A stretch of 60,238 nucleotides of DNA from an uncultured Acidobacteriota bacterium (GTDB lineage: Bacteria; Acidobacteriota; Vicinamibacteria; Fen-336): positions 1 through 60,238 of the forward strand of contig CADEEV010000028.1 of NCBI GenBank assembly GCA_902826455.1, read 5' to 3'. The position numbers and the translations under genes are program-made. The notes beneath the pieces were generated by a model. The model had not been told where the DNA came from. It ran no database searches and worked only from the letters and a program-made list of their open reading frames with translations. The stretch's first letter is position 1. Every line of letters begins with the position of its first letter. Shown one piece after another: positions 1 through 7,632 of this stretch.

Positions 1-121
1 CGGCCCGCATCAACGACGTGCCCTCGGGGACGCGCACCTTCGTGCCGTCGATCTCGAGGGCCACCATCTTGCGGGCGAGGCGGATGGGAGTGCCGGCGTC
101 GGGCTCTTTGACCGAGTACAT
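1..121 (-). CDS. fdsA: Formate dehydrogenase alpha subunit, N-terminus (partial)
   Basis: Only the first 40 codons are inside the window; the gene runs off the left edge. It starts with ATG 3 bases after the stop of the FMN subunit gene, with a Shine-Dalgarno-like GGAG upstream. The peptide ends with LEIDGTKVRVPEGTS, the first beta-hairpin of a plant-type [2Fe-2S] ferredoxin domain as found at the N-terminus of FdsA, NuoG and HoxU. Gene order (NuoE-like, NuoF-like, then this) is that of the NAD-dependent, molybdenum- or tungsten-containing formate dehydrogenases, where this subunit would carry the pterin active site and several Fe-S clusters. A NAD-linked hydrogenase diaphorase module is the alternative; the missing remainder would decide. 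Confidence 0.6.
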   Translation of the reverse strand, partial: MYSVKEPDAGTPIRLARKMVALEIDGTKVRVPEGTSLMRA

Positions 122-124
122 CTT

Positions 125-1645
125 CTAGCTCCTCCCGAAGTCTTCCGGGAAATGCTCGAGCGCGCTGCGTACAGGATACGGCGTGAGGCCGCCCAGCGCA
201 CACAGCGACGCGTCCGTCATGGTCTCGCACAGGTCCTTGAGCAGGCCCAGCTGCAGCTCCCGCCGATCGCCGGCGACGAGCCGGTCGATCACCTCGACGC
301 CGCGGGTGGAGCCGATGCGGCACGGCGTGCACTTGCCGCACGACTCGATCGCGCAGAACTCCATGGCGTAGCGCGCCATCTTCGCCATGTCGACGGTGTC
401 GTCGAAGGCCACGAGGCCGCCGTGGCCCACGAGCGCGTTCTGGGCCGCGAAGGCCTCGTAGTCCATGGGCGTGTCGAACTGCGATTCCTTGAGGTAGGCC
501 CCGAGCGGCCCGCCGACCTGCACCGCACGGATCGGCCGGCCCGAGGCCGAGCCGCCGCCGTAGTCGTAGAGCAGCTCGCGCAGCGTGACGCCGAAGGCCT
601 TCTCGACGAGGCCGCCGTGCTTCAGGTTGCCGGCGAGCTGGAAGGCCAGCGTTCCGCGCGAACGGCCGACGCCGTAGTCCTGGTAGAACTGCGGGCCGTG
701 CTCGAGGATCGCGGGCACCGAGATGAACGTGAGCACGTTGTTGAGCGCCGTGGGCTTCGCGAACAGGCCCTGCACGGCCGGCACCGGCGGCCGGTAGCGC
801 ACGATGCCGCGGCGTCCTTCGAGGCTCTCGAGCAGCGCCGTCTCCTCGCCGCAGATGTAGGCGCCGGCGCCGCGCCGCACCTCGAGGTGGAACGCCTTGC
901 CGCTGCCGCGGACGTTGTCGCCGAGATACCCGGCGGAGCGCGCGAGCTCGAGCGCCGCAACGAGCGTGCGCTCGGCGTCGGGATACTCGGAGCGCAGGTA
1001 GATGTAGCCGCGCGTCGCGCCGACGGCAATCCCCGCGATCAGCATGCCCTCGATCAGGAGGAACGGATCGCCCTCCATGACCATGCGATCGGCGAACGTC
1101 CCGGAGTCGCCCTCGTCGGCGTTGCACACGATGTACTTCTGGGCCGCGGCCGTGTCGTGGACGGTCTTCCACTTGATGCCGGTGGGGAAGGCGGCCCCGC
1201 CGCGTCCTCGCAGGCCCGACTTCGTGACGTCGTCCACGATCTGGGCGCCGCTCTTGCCGAGGGCCGCCGTGAGACCGCGCCAGCCGCCGTGGGCCTCGTA
1301 CTCGGCCAGACTCAGCGGATCGATCACGCCGACCCGCGCGAAGCCGAGACGCTCCTGCTTCTTGAAGTAGGGGATGTCCTCGGTCTTGCCGAGGTTCAGC
1401 CGATGCGCGCCGCCTTGAAGGAAGCCCGCGTCGAACAGCCCCGCGACGTCCGCAGCGTCGACCGGCCCGTAGGCGATCCGACCGGCCGGAGTCTCGACCT
1501 CGACGAGCGGCTCGAGCCACAGCATGCCGCGGCTGCCGTTGCGCACGACGCTGACGCCCGGGCGGGCCGCGATCGCCTTCGCCACGGCATCGGCACCGAC
1601 CGAGAGGGCGGCGGCATCGCGCGGCACGAAGACCCGCACGCTCAC
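125..1645 (-). CDS. fdsB: NAD-dependent formate dehydrogenase beta (NuoF-like) subunit
   Basis: A 506-residue NuoF/HoxF-family diaphorase subunit that binds FMN and NAD and passes electrons between formate oxidation and NAD+. Residues about 1-90 resemble the thioredoxin-like extension of FdsB. The FMN/NAD region follows (GRGGAAFPTG at 147-156, NADEGDSGTF at 175-184, GAGAYICGEE at 259-268). A [4Fe-4S] site is formed by CGKCTPC (436-442) and Cys482. The start is taken as the GTG that overlaps the stop of the preceding gene as GTGA, which implies translational coupling. The length matches FdsB of soluble formate dehydrogenases. A bidirectional hydrogenase flavoprotein cannot be fully excluded without the rest of the operon. 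Confidence 0.85.
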   Translation of the reverse strand: MSVRVFVPRDAAALSVGADAVAKAIAARPGVSVVRNGSRGMLWLEPLVEVETPAGRIAYGPVDAADVAGLFDAGFLQGGAHRLNLGKTEDIPYFKKQERLGFARVGVIDPLSLAEYEAHGGWRGLTAALGKSGAQIVDDVTKSGLRGRGGAAFPTGIKWKTVHDTAAAQKYIVCNADEGDSGTFADRMVMEGDPFLLIEGMLIAGIAVGATRGYIYLRSEYPDAERTLVAALELARSAGYLGDNVRGSGKAFHLEVRRGAGAYICGEETALLESLEGRRGIVRYRPPVPAVQGLFAKPTALNNVLTFISVPAILEHGPQFYQDYGVGRSRGTLAFQLAGNLKHGGLVEKAFGVTLRELLYDYGGGSASGRPIRAVQVGGPLGAYLKESQFDTPMDYEAFAAQNALVGHGGLVAFDDTVDMAKMARYAMEFCAIESCGKCTPCRIGSTRGVEVIDRLVAGDRRELQLGLLKDLCETMTDASLCALGGLTPYPVRSALEHFPEDFGRS

Positions 1646-2106
1646 AGCCGCGGCATCTCCTCTTGGACCAGGCGCTCGAAGCGCTCCGGCGTCACGCGCC
1701 CGACGAGCCGTCCGTCGAGCAGGACCGACGGCCCCAGCGCGCAGTTGCCGAGGCAGTAGACCGGTTCCAGGGTCACTCCGCCGTCGGCCCGCGTCTCCTT
1801 GAAGTCGACGCCCAGGGCTGCCTTCGCATGCTCCGCGAGCGCGTCGCTGCCGCGGGCCTGGCAGGCCTCGGCCCGGCACACCTTCACGACGTGGCGTCCG
1901 GCCGGGGCCGTCCGGAAGTCGTGGTAGAAGGTCACGACCCCGTGGACTTCGGCGTTGGAGATGTTGAGGGCGTTGGCGATCCGCGACAGCGACTCCGGCG
2001 GGATGTAGCCGAGCGCGTCCTGCACCGCATGAAGGATCGGGAGCAGCGCGCCTTCGCGCGAGAGGTTCTCGGCGATCGCCCGTTCGACGGCGTCGTTCTC
2101 GGGCAT
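1642..2106 (-). CDS. fdsG: NAD-dependent formate dehydrogenase gamma (NuoE-like) subunit
   Basis: A 154-residue thioredoxin-fold [2Fe-2S] protein of the NuoE/FdsG/HoxE family, first gene of the operon. The four cluster ligands are visible as Cys77 and Cys82 (CRAEAC) and Cys118 and Cys122 (CLGNC), with the family's spacing. The N-terminal helical part contains LHAVQDALGYIPPE, typical of this family. The subunit relays electrons next to the FMN of the NuoF-like partner, whose gene overlaps this one by 4 bases. A perfect 15-bp palindrome lies 31 bases upstream of the ATG and may control the operon. Confidence 0.88.
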   Translation of the reverse strand: MPENDAVERAIAENLSREGALLPILHAVQDALGYIPPESLSRIANALNISNAEVHGVVTFYHDFRTAPAGRHVVKVCRAEACQARGSDALAEHAKAALGVDFKETRADGGVTLEPVYCLGNCALGPSVLLDGRLVGRVTPERFERLVQEEMPRL

Positions 2107-2136
2107 GGGAGAGCCTCAAGATACCACGCTCGCCCG

Positions 2137-2151
2137 CTGACCTGAGGTCAG
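2137..2151. promoter_or_regulatory. 15-bp palindrome upstream of the formate dehydrogenase operon
   Basis: CTGACCT-G-AGGTCAG, two perfect 7-base arms around one central base, in the 60-base gap between the exbD operon stop and fdsG. Its size and symmetry fit an operator for a dimeric regulator. No T-run follows in either direction, so a terminator is less likely. The regulator is unknown. Confidence 0.4.
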
Positions 2152-2166
2152 TTCCGGAGCCTCGAA

Positions 2167-2544
2167 TCAGGGCGCGGACGTAGGCAGAACGCCCAGTCGC
2201 TCGGCACCGGCGCCCTGCGCGACGTCCATCGCTTCGATGACCCGGCCGTAAGCCGGCTCGCCCTTTGCCTCGATGAACACGGTGCGCGACGCGCCGGTCC
2301 GGAAAGCCTCGCGAAGCCGCCCGTCGACGTCGCCCAGGGTCGCGGCTGGAGACCGGTTCAGCGCATAGCTGGCCTCGTCGACCGTGAGCACCAGCGCACG
2401 GCTCGAGTCCCCACCCGTGCTCTTCTCCGGTACGGCGGCGTCCAGGCTCTGGGTCGTGGTCGGCGTGATCACCATGAAGAGGATCAGCAGCACGAGCATC
2501 ACGTCGATGAGCGGCGTGACGTTGATCTCGGCCATGCGCTTCAT
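2167..2544 (-). CDS. exbD: ExbD/TolR-family biopolymer transport protein
   Basis: A 125-residue inner-membrane protein with one transmembrane segment near the N-terminus (about residues 11-27). The conserved Asp of the ExbD family is in INVTPLIDVMLVLL (D14), which takes part in proton-driven energising of TonB. The remainder is a periplasmic domain. It is the second of two adjacent exbD genes, and its ATG overlaps the stop of the first (ATGA). No exbB or tonB is in the window, although two TonB-dependent receptors are. It could serve TonB, Tol-Pal or gliding-type motors. Confidence 0.88.
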   Translation of the reverse strand: MKRMAEINVTPLIDVMLVLLILFMVITPTTTQSLDAAVPEKSTGGDSSRALVLTVDEASYALNRSPAATLGDVDGRLREAFRTGASRTVFIEAKGEPAYGRVIEAMDVAQGAGAERLGVLPTSAP

Positions 2545-2957
2545 CGCGCAGCTCGCGGCGCGGTGCGCAGCGCGATCTGGTTCGCCCCGAGATGGCCCAG
2601 CAGATCCATCGTCTTCCGGACCTCCGAGTAGCCGAGCGTGGTGTCGGCCTTGAGATGGACGATGCGGCTGCCCTCGGGCAGACGGTCGAGGCGCTCGCGC
2701 ACTTCCTCGGACACGGCGCCGAGGTCACGCGCGGCCGATCCTTCGATGGCGAGGGAGCGATCGGACTTGAGCACGACGACGATCGGCGGCGTCGCGCCGT
2801 CGCGCGCGTTCTCGGCGGCCGGCAGTTTCACGCCCGAGGCAGCGATCACCGGCATCGTGACCATGAAGATCACGAGCAGCACGATCATGATGTCCGCCAT
2901 CGGCGTGACGTTGATCTCGGCCCGCGGGCCTTCGCCCGTTCCGACGCTCATGCTCAT
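2541..2957 (-). CDS. exbD: ExbD/TolR-family biopolymer transport protein
   Basis: A 138-residue paralogue of the downstream ExbD. EINVTPMADIMIVLLVIFMV carries the family's membrane Asp and single transmembrane helix. The periplasmic part ends in the typical segment VHLKADTTLGYSEVRKTMDL. The start at 2957 is chosen because AAGGAGG lies about 8 bases upstream; an ATG 51 bases further upstream lacks such a site. Pairs of ExbD proteins usually accompany an ExbB proton channel, but the sequence upstream here holds an unrelated gene on the opposite strand. Confidence 0.88.
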   Translation of the reverse strand: MSMSVGTGEGPRAEINVTPMADIMIVLLVIFMVTMPVIAASGVKLPAAENARDGATPPIVVVLKSDRSLAIEGSAARDLGAVSEEVRERLDRLPEGSRIVHLKADTTLGYSEVRKTMDLLGHLGANQIALRTAPRAAR

Positions 2958-3113
2958 CGGGGCCTCCTTGCGCGCTTGGACACCGCCGCGGAAGCGCGCG
3001 GTCCTCATGCGCTCTTCTGCTTCGCCTCGCAGTGAGCGAATTGCCTGCCGTCCTGCGGCCGAACGACGCTATCCTTTTTGCGTGTCGCCACTCTGCCCAG
3101 CGAGACTTCTGTC

Positions 3114-3488
3114 GTGAGACGTGTGGCTGAGTTCGCGGTCGCGGCAGTAGGCGGGGCCGTGGCGTGTGTCCTCAGCGCTCTCACCGACTTCACGCCCCTG
3201 AAGACTGCCGCCCTGTGGCCTGGTTTCGCCTTCGGGCCTACCGTTGCCAGGTACTTACCGGAGACGCTCGCTTATGCGCTCGCGCCAAGCGGAGGCCCCG
3301 CTGCCATGATCATCATCATCCTGGTGGTGTCGTTCGCCTTCTGGGCGGTGGCAACCGGCGCTGCCTGGCTTGCCGTGAGCCATTTCTGGCGGAGGGGAAG
3401 CCGTTCAGCGCGCCCAGGACTCCCTCCCCTGGCTGCGATCCGAGCGCAGCCCCTCGGCGCCTCTCCTAGAGCCCGGCGGCAAGGGTGA
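3114..3488 (+). CDS. Small hypothetical membrane protein
   Basis: About 124 residues from the GTG at 3114 (an in-frame TTG at 3078 is possible). Two hydrophobic stretches are visible, AVAAVGGAVACVLSAL near the N-terminus and IIIILVVSFAFWAVATGAAW around residue 75, followed by an Arg/Pro-rich tail. No family is recognised. Base composition looks less GC-rich than the flanking operons, and the gene sits alone, divergent from exbD. It may be a real orphan gene or part of an acquired segment that extends to about 5.1 kb. Confidence 0.4.
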   Translation: MRRVAEFAVAAVGGAVACVLSALTDFTPLKTAALWPGFAFGPTVARYLPETLAYALAPSGGPAAMIIIILVVSFAFWAVATGAAWLAVSHFWRRGSRSARPGLPPLAAIRAQPLGASPRARRQG

Positions 3489-3533
3489 CGCTCACGCAGG
3501 TGACGCAATGTGCGCCGGACTAGTGAGGCCGAA

Positions 3534-3980
3534 ATGACGAGCCGCGGTAGGACGGGCAAGGTCGCACGTCGAGAGGAACTGGCGTCTCTGTTGGCGCTTG
3601 CGCCGGGTCTCCCAGGTCCCTGGTTCACGAGGTCTGCTTCCATAGCCTTGGCGCCAGTTGTCGTGAAGGCGGCGAACGCCGACTGGATCGTAGACGTGCA
3701 CGCGTACGCACAGCGCAACCATCGGAACAATCCGCGGGAAGTCGAGTACGCGGTGATCCTGACCATGTTTTGCGACAAGGCTCCACGAGGCGAGACCAAC
3801 CGATCCCGGATGCGTGCTTGGCAGCGGCGGATCACCCGGCAGTTGCGCGCCCTGGGCTATGGAGGTCGGTGGCAGCGCCGGACTCCAGGCGGATCAAGCG
3901 CCGCCTACTTCAGCAAGGATGTGGCCAGGCTGGCTCTGATTGCTCCTGCGGTCCGCAAGCTACAGCGGGTCCGTTTCTAA
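3534..3980 (+). CDS. Hypothetical basic protein
   Basis: 148 residues from the ATG at 3534 (a GTG at 3510 is also in frame); GTGAGG lies about 6 bases upstream. The protein is rich in Arg, with a central segment DWIVDVHAYAQRNHRNNPRE and a basic helix (SRMRAWQRRITRQLRALGYG), and ends in a short hydrophobic/basic tail. No signal peptide or membrane helix is clear. No family is recognised. The codon use and lower GC resemble its neighbours at 3114 and 4533 rather than the metabolic operons around them. Confidence 0.4.
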   Translation: MTSRGRTGKVARREELASLLALAPGLPGPWFTRSASIALAPVVVKAANADWIVDVHAYAQRNHRNNPREVEYAVILTMFCDKAPRGETNRSRMRAWQRRITRQLRALGYGGRWQRRTPGGSSAAYFSKDVARLALIAPAVRKLQRVRF

Positions 3981-4036
3981 CGCCTGCTTGTCCTAGAGTG
4001 TCTCACCTTTGCCGCTGCTTCACGTCTGGAGAAACC

Positions 4037-4417
4037 ATGCCTCGCACTGTCATCCGCACGCCTAACGCGCCGGCTGCCCCGGCCACCTACAGCCAGGCGA
4101 CCAAGGCCGCCGGCCTGGTCTTTGTCTCCGGAACCGCGCCCGTCGACCCGGCTACGGGCGCCTTCGCCGGACCGACCATCCAAGAACAGACGCGCCAATG
4201 CCTGCGCAATATCGCCGCGATCCTCGAGGCGGCCGGGAGCTCCCTCGACAAGGTCGTCAGCGCGACCGTCGTGATGGCCAACGAATCCGACTTCGCCGGG
4301 ATGAACGAGGAATGGGTGCGCTGGTTCCCGGCGGACCCGCCCGCGCGGCAAGGGGCCAAGCTGCCGGTCCGGGTGGAGGGCCTGCTGATATCGATCGCGG
4401 CGATCGCGGAGGCGTGA
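4037..4417 (+). CDS. RidA/YjgF/UK114-family protein (enamine/imine deaminase)
   Basis: A 126-residue protein with the complete RidA fold pattern: TPNAPAAPATYSQA at the start, LVFVSGTAPVDPATG, QTRQCLRNIAAILEAAGSSL, KVVSATVVMANESDF and a C-terminal LPVRVEGLLISIAAIAEA. RidA hydrolyses reactive 2-aminoacrylate made by PLP enzymes such as threonine/serine dehydratase, and an ilvA gene lies at 17.7 kb. The RidA catalytic Arg is represented by VRVEG; the usual C-terminal Glu of active RidA (IEIEAIA) is less clear here (ISIAAIAEA), so this may be a Rid2-7 subfamily member. Start chosen at the ATG with GGAGAAA upstream. Confidence 0.85.
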   Translation: MPRTVIRTPNAPAAPATYSQATKAAGLVFVSGTAPVDPATGAFAGPTIQEQTRQCLRNIAAILEAAGSSLDKVVSATVVMANESDFAGMNEEWVRWFPADPPARQGAKLPVRVEGLLISIAAIAEA

Positions 4418-4532
4418 ATGTCGGTGTTTCTCACCCTTAGGAAGCGAATGGCGTCGGCTACTTCAAATGCGGATGCTCGCTGCTCCTTTTGCAACCCATC
4501 CGGATGGTCGGCGGACTCGTAGTGAAAACCAG

Positions 4533-5078
4533 ATGACGATGCGCCGAATTCTGCAGGTGGTCACTGCTGGTGCCACGTTCCTCCTGACCCTCGTGGGAGT
4601 GCTGTTGACTAGCGGCCTTCTTGACTGGGGCGCGGGTCAGATTCCGCGAGTCGCGACCCCGATCCTTCTCCTTGTGATGTTGGGAGTACCGGCATTGTCT
4701 GCCGTCGGTGTGGCTCGGTGGCTCGGGCGACGTTGGAATCTTTCGTTCGTCGTTCCGGACACCGAGCTCGGCAACCGCTTGAAGAGGGTCTTAATCTGGG
4801 CCTACTTAGCCACAGCCGTGTTTGGTGTTCCTGCCACTTTGAGTCACCAGAACGCCTGGGCAGTTGGTGAGTACAAGCGGCTCCACGCAGACGGCGGCAC
4901 CTGGGCGTCCCATCCGTACATCCAAAGCTATCTCGCGATCCCGGTGCTGCCTGGCGTCATTGTGTCGTACCACGAGTACCAGCTTGCGGGGCTGTACGGC
5001 TTTGGTGGTTTCGAAGTGACTGTTTGGTATGGTGCGGGGGTCAAGTCGTTGTGGGTTCTGCCGCTGTGGCTGTCCTGA
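4533..5078 (+). CDS. Hypothetical integral membrane protein
   Basis: 181 residues from ATG 4533. The hydropathy pattern suggests about four membrane segments: VVTAGATFLLTLVGVLLTSG, ILLLVMLGVPALSAVGV, VLIWAYLATAVFGVPAT and a C-terminal LAIPVLPGVIVSYHEYQL. No family is recognised. The gene is flanked by short gaps and is not obviously co-transcribed with RidA. Its GC content appears lower than its surroundings. Confidence 0.45.
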   Translation: MTMRRILQVVTAGATFLLTLVGVLLTSGLLDWGAGQIPRVATPILLLVMLGVPALSAVGVARWLGRRWNLSFVVPDTELGNRLKRVLIWAYLATAVFGVPATLSHQNAWAVGEYKRLHADGGTWASHPYIQSYLAIPVLPGVIVSYHEYQLAGLYGFGGFEVTVWYGAGVKSLWVLPLWLS

Positions 5079-5121
5079 TCTTTCGAGTCCAGCCTCCAGT
5101 TCCCGGGCGATAATCCCGGGC

Positions 5122-5367
5122 GTGCCGTTCGTCTACATCCTGCGCTGCTACGACGGCACGCTCTACACGGGCGCCGCCAAGAGCCTCGAGGCGCGCTTCG
5201 CCCAGCACCTGGCCGGCCGCGCTTCGCGCTACACGCGGGCGCGGCTGCCGGTCGCGATCGTGTGGTCGAAGCGCTTCCGCACCTGGAACAAGTGCTTGCG
5301 CGAGGAATATCGCATCAAGCAGCTCACGCGGCCCGAGAAGGACGCGCTGATCGGAGGCGGAGAATGA
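5122..5367 (+). CDS. GIY-YIG endonuclease-domain protein (UPF0213/YhbQ-like)
   Basis: An 81-residue single-domain GIY-YIG protein starting at GTG. It begins FVYILRCYDGTLYTGAA, where Y-I-L and Y-T-G are the two halves of the GIY-YIG core. ARFAQHLAGRASRYTRARLP and WSKRFRTWNKCLREEYRIKQL follow, with the conserved Arg, the metal-binding Glu and a Lys-rich end. This small family is widespread and has been linked to DNA structure processing, but its role is unsettled. The stop overlaps the start of the next gene (ATGA), indicating coupled translation. Confidence 0.88.
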   Translation: MPFVYILRCYDGTLYTGAAKSLEARFAQHLAGRASRYTRARLPVAIVWSKRFRTWNKCLREEYRIKQLTRPEKDALIGGGE

Positions 5368-5756
5368 CGGCTGTGCTCGTCGGCGGTGGGTTGGCGCTCG
5401 TCGTCGGGCTGTTCGCTACGATCGTTGGACTCGACCGCGACCGGGCCTTCTATCCAACGGTGCTGATCGTCATCGCGTCCTACTGGGCGCTGTTCGCGAT
5501 CATGGGCGGCGGGCACGACGTGCTCTTGCGGGAAGTCGCGGTTGCCGCCGCCTTCGCAGTCGTTGCCGTGGTCGGCTTCAAGCGCAGCCTGTGGATCGTC
5601 GTCTTCGGCCTGTGCGCCCACGGCGTCTTCGACATGGCCCATGCGTCGCTCTACGCGAACCCGGGAGCCCCTGGGTGGTGGCCGGACTTCTGCATGCCGT
5701 ACGACGTCGCGGCCGGCGCGTACCTCGCCTGGCGCCTGAAACGGCCGGTGTTGTAG
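5364..5756 (+). CDS. Small integral membrane protein, hypothetical
   Basis: A 130-residue protein with four hydrophobic segments: LVGGGLALVVGLFATIVGL, TVLIVIASYWALFAIMGGG, AVAAAFAVVAVVGF and LWIVVFGLCAHGVFDMAHA. The conserved-looking HGVFDMAH and the C-terminal WWPDFCMPYDVAAGAYLAW resemble a widespread uncharacterised bacterial membrane family, but I cannot name it with certainty. It is translationally coupled to the GIY-YIG gene by an ATGA overlap and ends 16 bases before the ABC-F gene. Confidence 0.75.
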   Translation: MTAVLVGGGLALVVGLFATIVGLDRDRAFYPTVLIVIASYWALFAIMGGGHDVLLREVAVAAAFAVVAVVGFKRSLWIVVFGLCAHGVFDMAHASLYANPGAPGWWPDFCMPYDVAAGAYLAWRLKRPVL

Positions 5757-5772
5757 TACCCTCGTCGGTTCT

Positions 5773-7632
5773 ATGCCCGAGCTGTTGATGTCCTGCCAGG
5801 ACCTGTCCAAGGCGTTCGGCACCGCGCCGCTGTTCAAGGACCTGTCCTTTGGCGTCTTCGAAGGTGACCACATCGGTGTCGTCGGCCCGAACGGGGCCGG
5901 CAAGTCAACCCTGCTCAAGATTCTCGCCGGCATCGAGGAGCCCTCCGACGGCATCCGCTCGGCCCGCAAGCGGCTGAAGATCGGCTTCGTCGAGCAGGAC
6001 CCGGGCTTTCCCGAGGGCAGCACCGTGGACAGCGTCCTGCGTGGCGCGATCCGCGGAGACCACCTCGAGGAGTACGAGATCGACGGCCGCATCGCGGTCG
6101 CCATGGGCAAGGCCGACCTCGTCGACGAGCACCAGCCGACCGCGACCCTGTCGGGCGGGTGGAAGAAGCGGCTCGCGATCGCCCGCGAGCTCGTGCAGGA
6201 GCCGGAGCTGCTGCTGCTCGACGAGCCCACGAACCACCTCGACATCGACGGCATCCTCTGGCTGGAGGAATTGCTGCCGCGCGAGCCCGAGGCCTTCGTG
6301 GCCGTGAGCCACGACCGCTACTTCCTCGAGGCGGTGGCGTCGCGGGTCATCGAGATCAACCGCGCCTACGCGTCGGGCCTGTTCGACGCCAAGGGCCGCT
6401 ACAGCGAGTACCTGGTCAAGAAGGACGATCTGCTCGCGGGCCAGGCCGCGTACCAGGAATCGCTGCGCAATCGCGTGCGTGGGGAAGTCGAGTGGCTGTC
6501 GCGGAAGGCAAAGGCGCGCACCCGCAAGGCCCAGGCGCGCATCGACTCGGCCGGGCGCCTGAAGGACGAGCTCAAGGACCTCGACTCGCGCTCGAAGACC
6601 AGCACGATCGGCATCGAGTTCGCCGGCACCGAGCGCCGCACCAAGCGGCTCGTCGTGACCGAGGGCCTGCGGAAGAGCTTCGGCGACCGCGAGGTGGTCT
6701 CGAACCTCGACCTCATCCTGTCGCCCGGCATGCGCCTGGGACTGCTCGGCGCCAACGGCAGCGGCAAGAGCACGCTGATGCGGCTGCTCGCGAAGCTCGA
6801 CGCGCCCGACGCCGGCACCGTCACCCACGCCGACAAGCTCAAGGTCGTGATGTTCGACCAGCACCGCGCGCGCCTCGATCCCGGGATCTCGCTGAAGCGG
6901 ACGCTGGCGCCGTTCGGCGACTCGGTCATCCACGACGGCCGTTCGGTGCACGTCGGCGGTTGGGCCAAACGCTTCCTGTTCCGCACCGACCAGCTCGACA
7001 CGCCGGTGGGCCGGCTGTCAGGGGGCGAGCAGGCGCGCGTGCTGATCGCGCGGCTGATGCTCGAGCCCGCCGACCTGCTGCTGCTCGACGAGCCCACGAA
7101 CGACCTCGACATCCCGACCCTCGAGGTTCTCGAGGAGAGCCTGCTGGAGTTCGGCGGCGCCCTCGTGCTCGTGACCCACGACCGCTACCTGCTCGACCGC
7201 GTCTCGACGCAGCTGCTCGCCCTCGATGGCCAGGGCGGCATCGTGCCGTACGCGGACTACGCGCAGTGGGAGATCGGGCGCGAGTTCGAGGCCCAGAAGC
7301 CCGCGGTCGTTCCAACGCCCGCGCCGCCTGCGCCGGCGCCTAAGCCGACGACCCCGGCGGCCGCGCCCGAGCCCGCCAAGGCGACGAAGGCCAAGGCCGA
7401 GAAGAAGAAGCTCAGCTACCTCGAGCAGCGCGAGTGGGCCGGGATGGAGAAGCGGATCCTGGAGATCGAGGCCGAGGTCGAGTCGCTGCAGGCCGCCACG
7501 ACCGACACCGCGGTCGTCGCCGACCACAAGAAGCTCCAGGCGAGCCTCTCGAAGCTGTCCGACGCGCAGGGCGAGCTCGAGATGCTCTACGCGCGCTGGG
7601 CGGAGCTCGAGGCCAAGGTCAAGGGCGCGTGA
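5773..7632 (+). CDS. uup: ABC-F family ATPase, Uup-like
   Basis: 619 residues with two ABC ATPase domains and no membrane segment. Domain 1 has Walker A GPNGAGKST (about 38-46), signature LSGGW and Walker B LLLLDEPTNHLD. Domain 2 has GANGSGKST, LSGGEQ and LLLLDEPTNDLD. A charged linker lies between them. A Pro/Ala-rich spacer and a C-terminal coiled-coil (from about residue 545) are the hallmark of Uup, which acts on ribosomes and branched DNA. Both domains keep the catalytic Glu after the Walker B Asp. It overlaps the convergent protease gene by 14 bases. Confidence 0.9.
   Translation: MPELLMSCQDLSKAFGTAPLFKDLSFGVFEGDHIGVVGPNGAGKSTLLKILAGIEEPSDGIRSARKRLKIGFVEQDPGFPEGSTVDSVLRGAIRGDHLEEYEIDGRIAVAMGKADLVDEHQPTATLSGGWKKRLAIARELVQEPELLLLDEPTNHLDIDGILWLEELLPREPEAFVAVSHDRYFLEAVASRVIEINRAYASGLFDAKGRYSEYLVKKDDLLAGQAAYQESLRNRVRGEVEWLSRKAKARTRKAQARIDSAGRLKDELKDLDSRSKTSTIGIEFAGTERRTKRLVVTEGLRKSFGDREVVSNLDLILSPGMRLGLLGANGSGKSTLMRLLAKLDAPDAGTVTHADKLKVVMFDQHRARLDPGISLKRTLAPFGDSVIHDGRSVHVGGWAKRFLFRTDQLDTPVGRLSGGEQARVLIARLMLEPADLLLLDEPTNDLDIPTLEVLEESLLEFGGALVLVTHDRYLLDRVSTQLLALDGQGGIVPYADYAQWEIGREFEAQKPAVVPTPAPPAPAPKPTTPAAAPEPAKATKAKAEKKKLSYLEQREWAGMEKRILEIEAEVESLQAATTDTAVVADHKKLQASLSKLSDAQGELEMLYARWAELEAKVKGA

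Noticed and set aside
125-2728. An 867-codon frame fusing the NuoF-like subunit to upstream sequence
   Set aside because: The true gene begins at the GTG overlapping the fdsG stop. The upstream part is an out-of-frame reading of fdsG and exbD.
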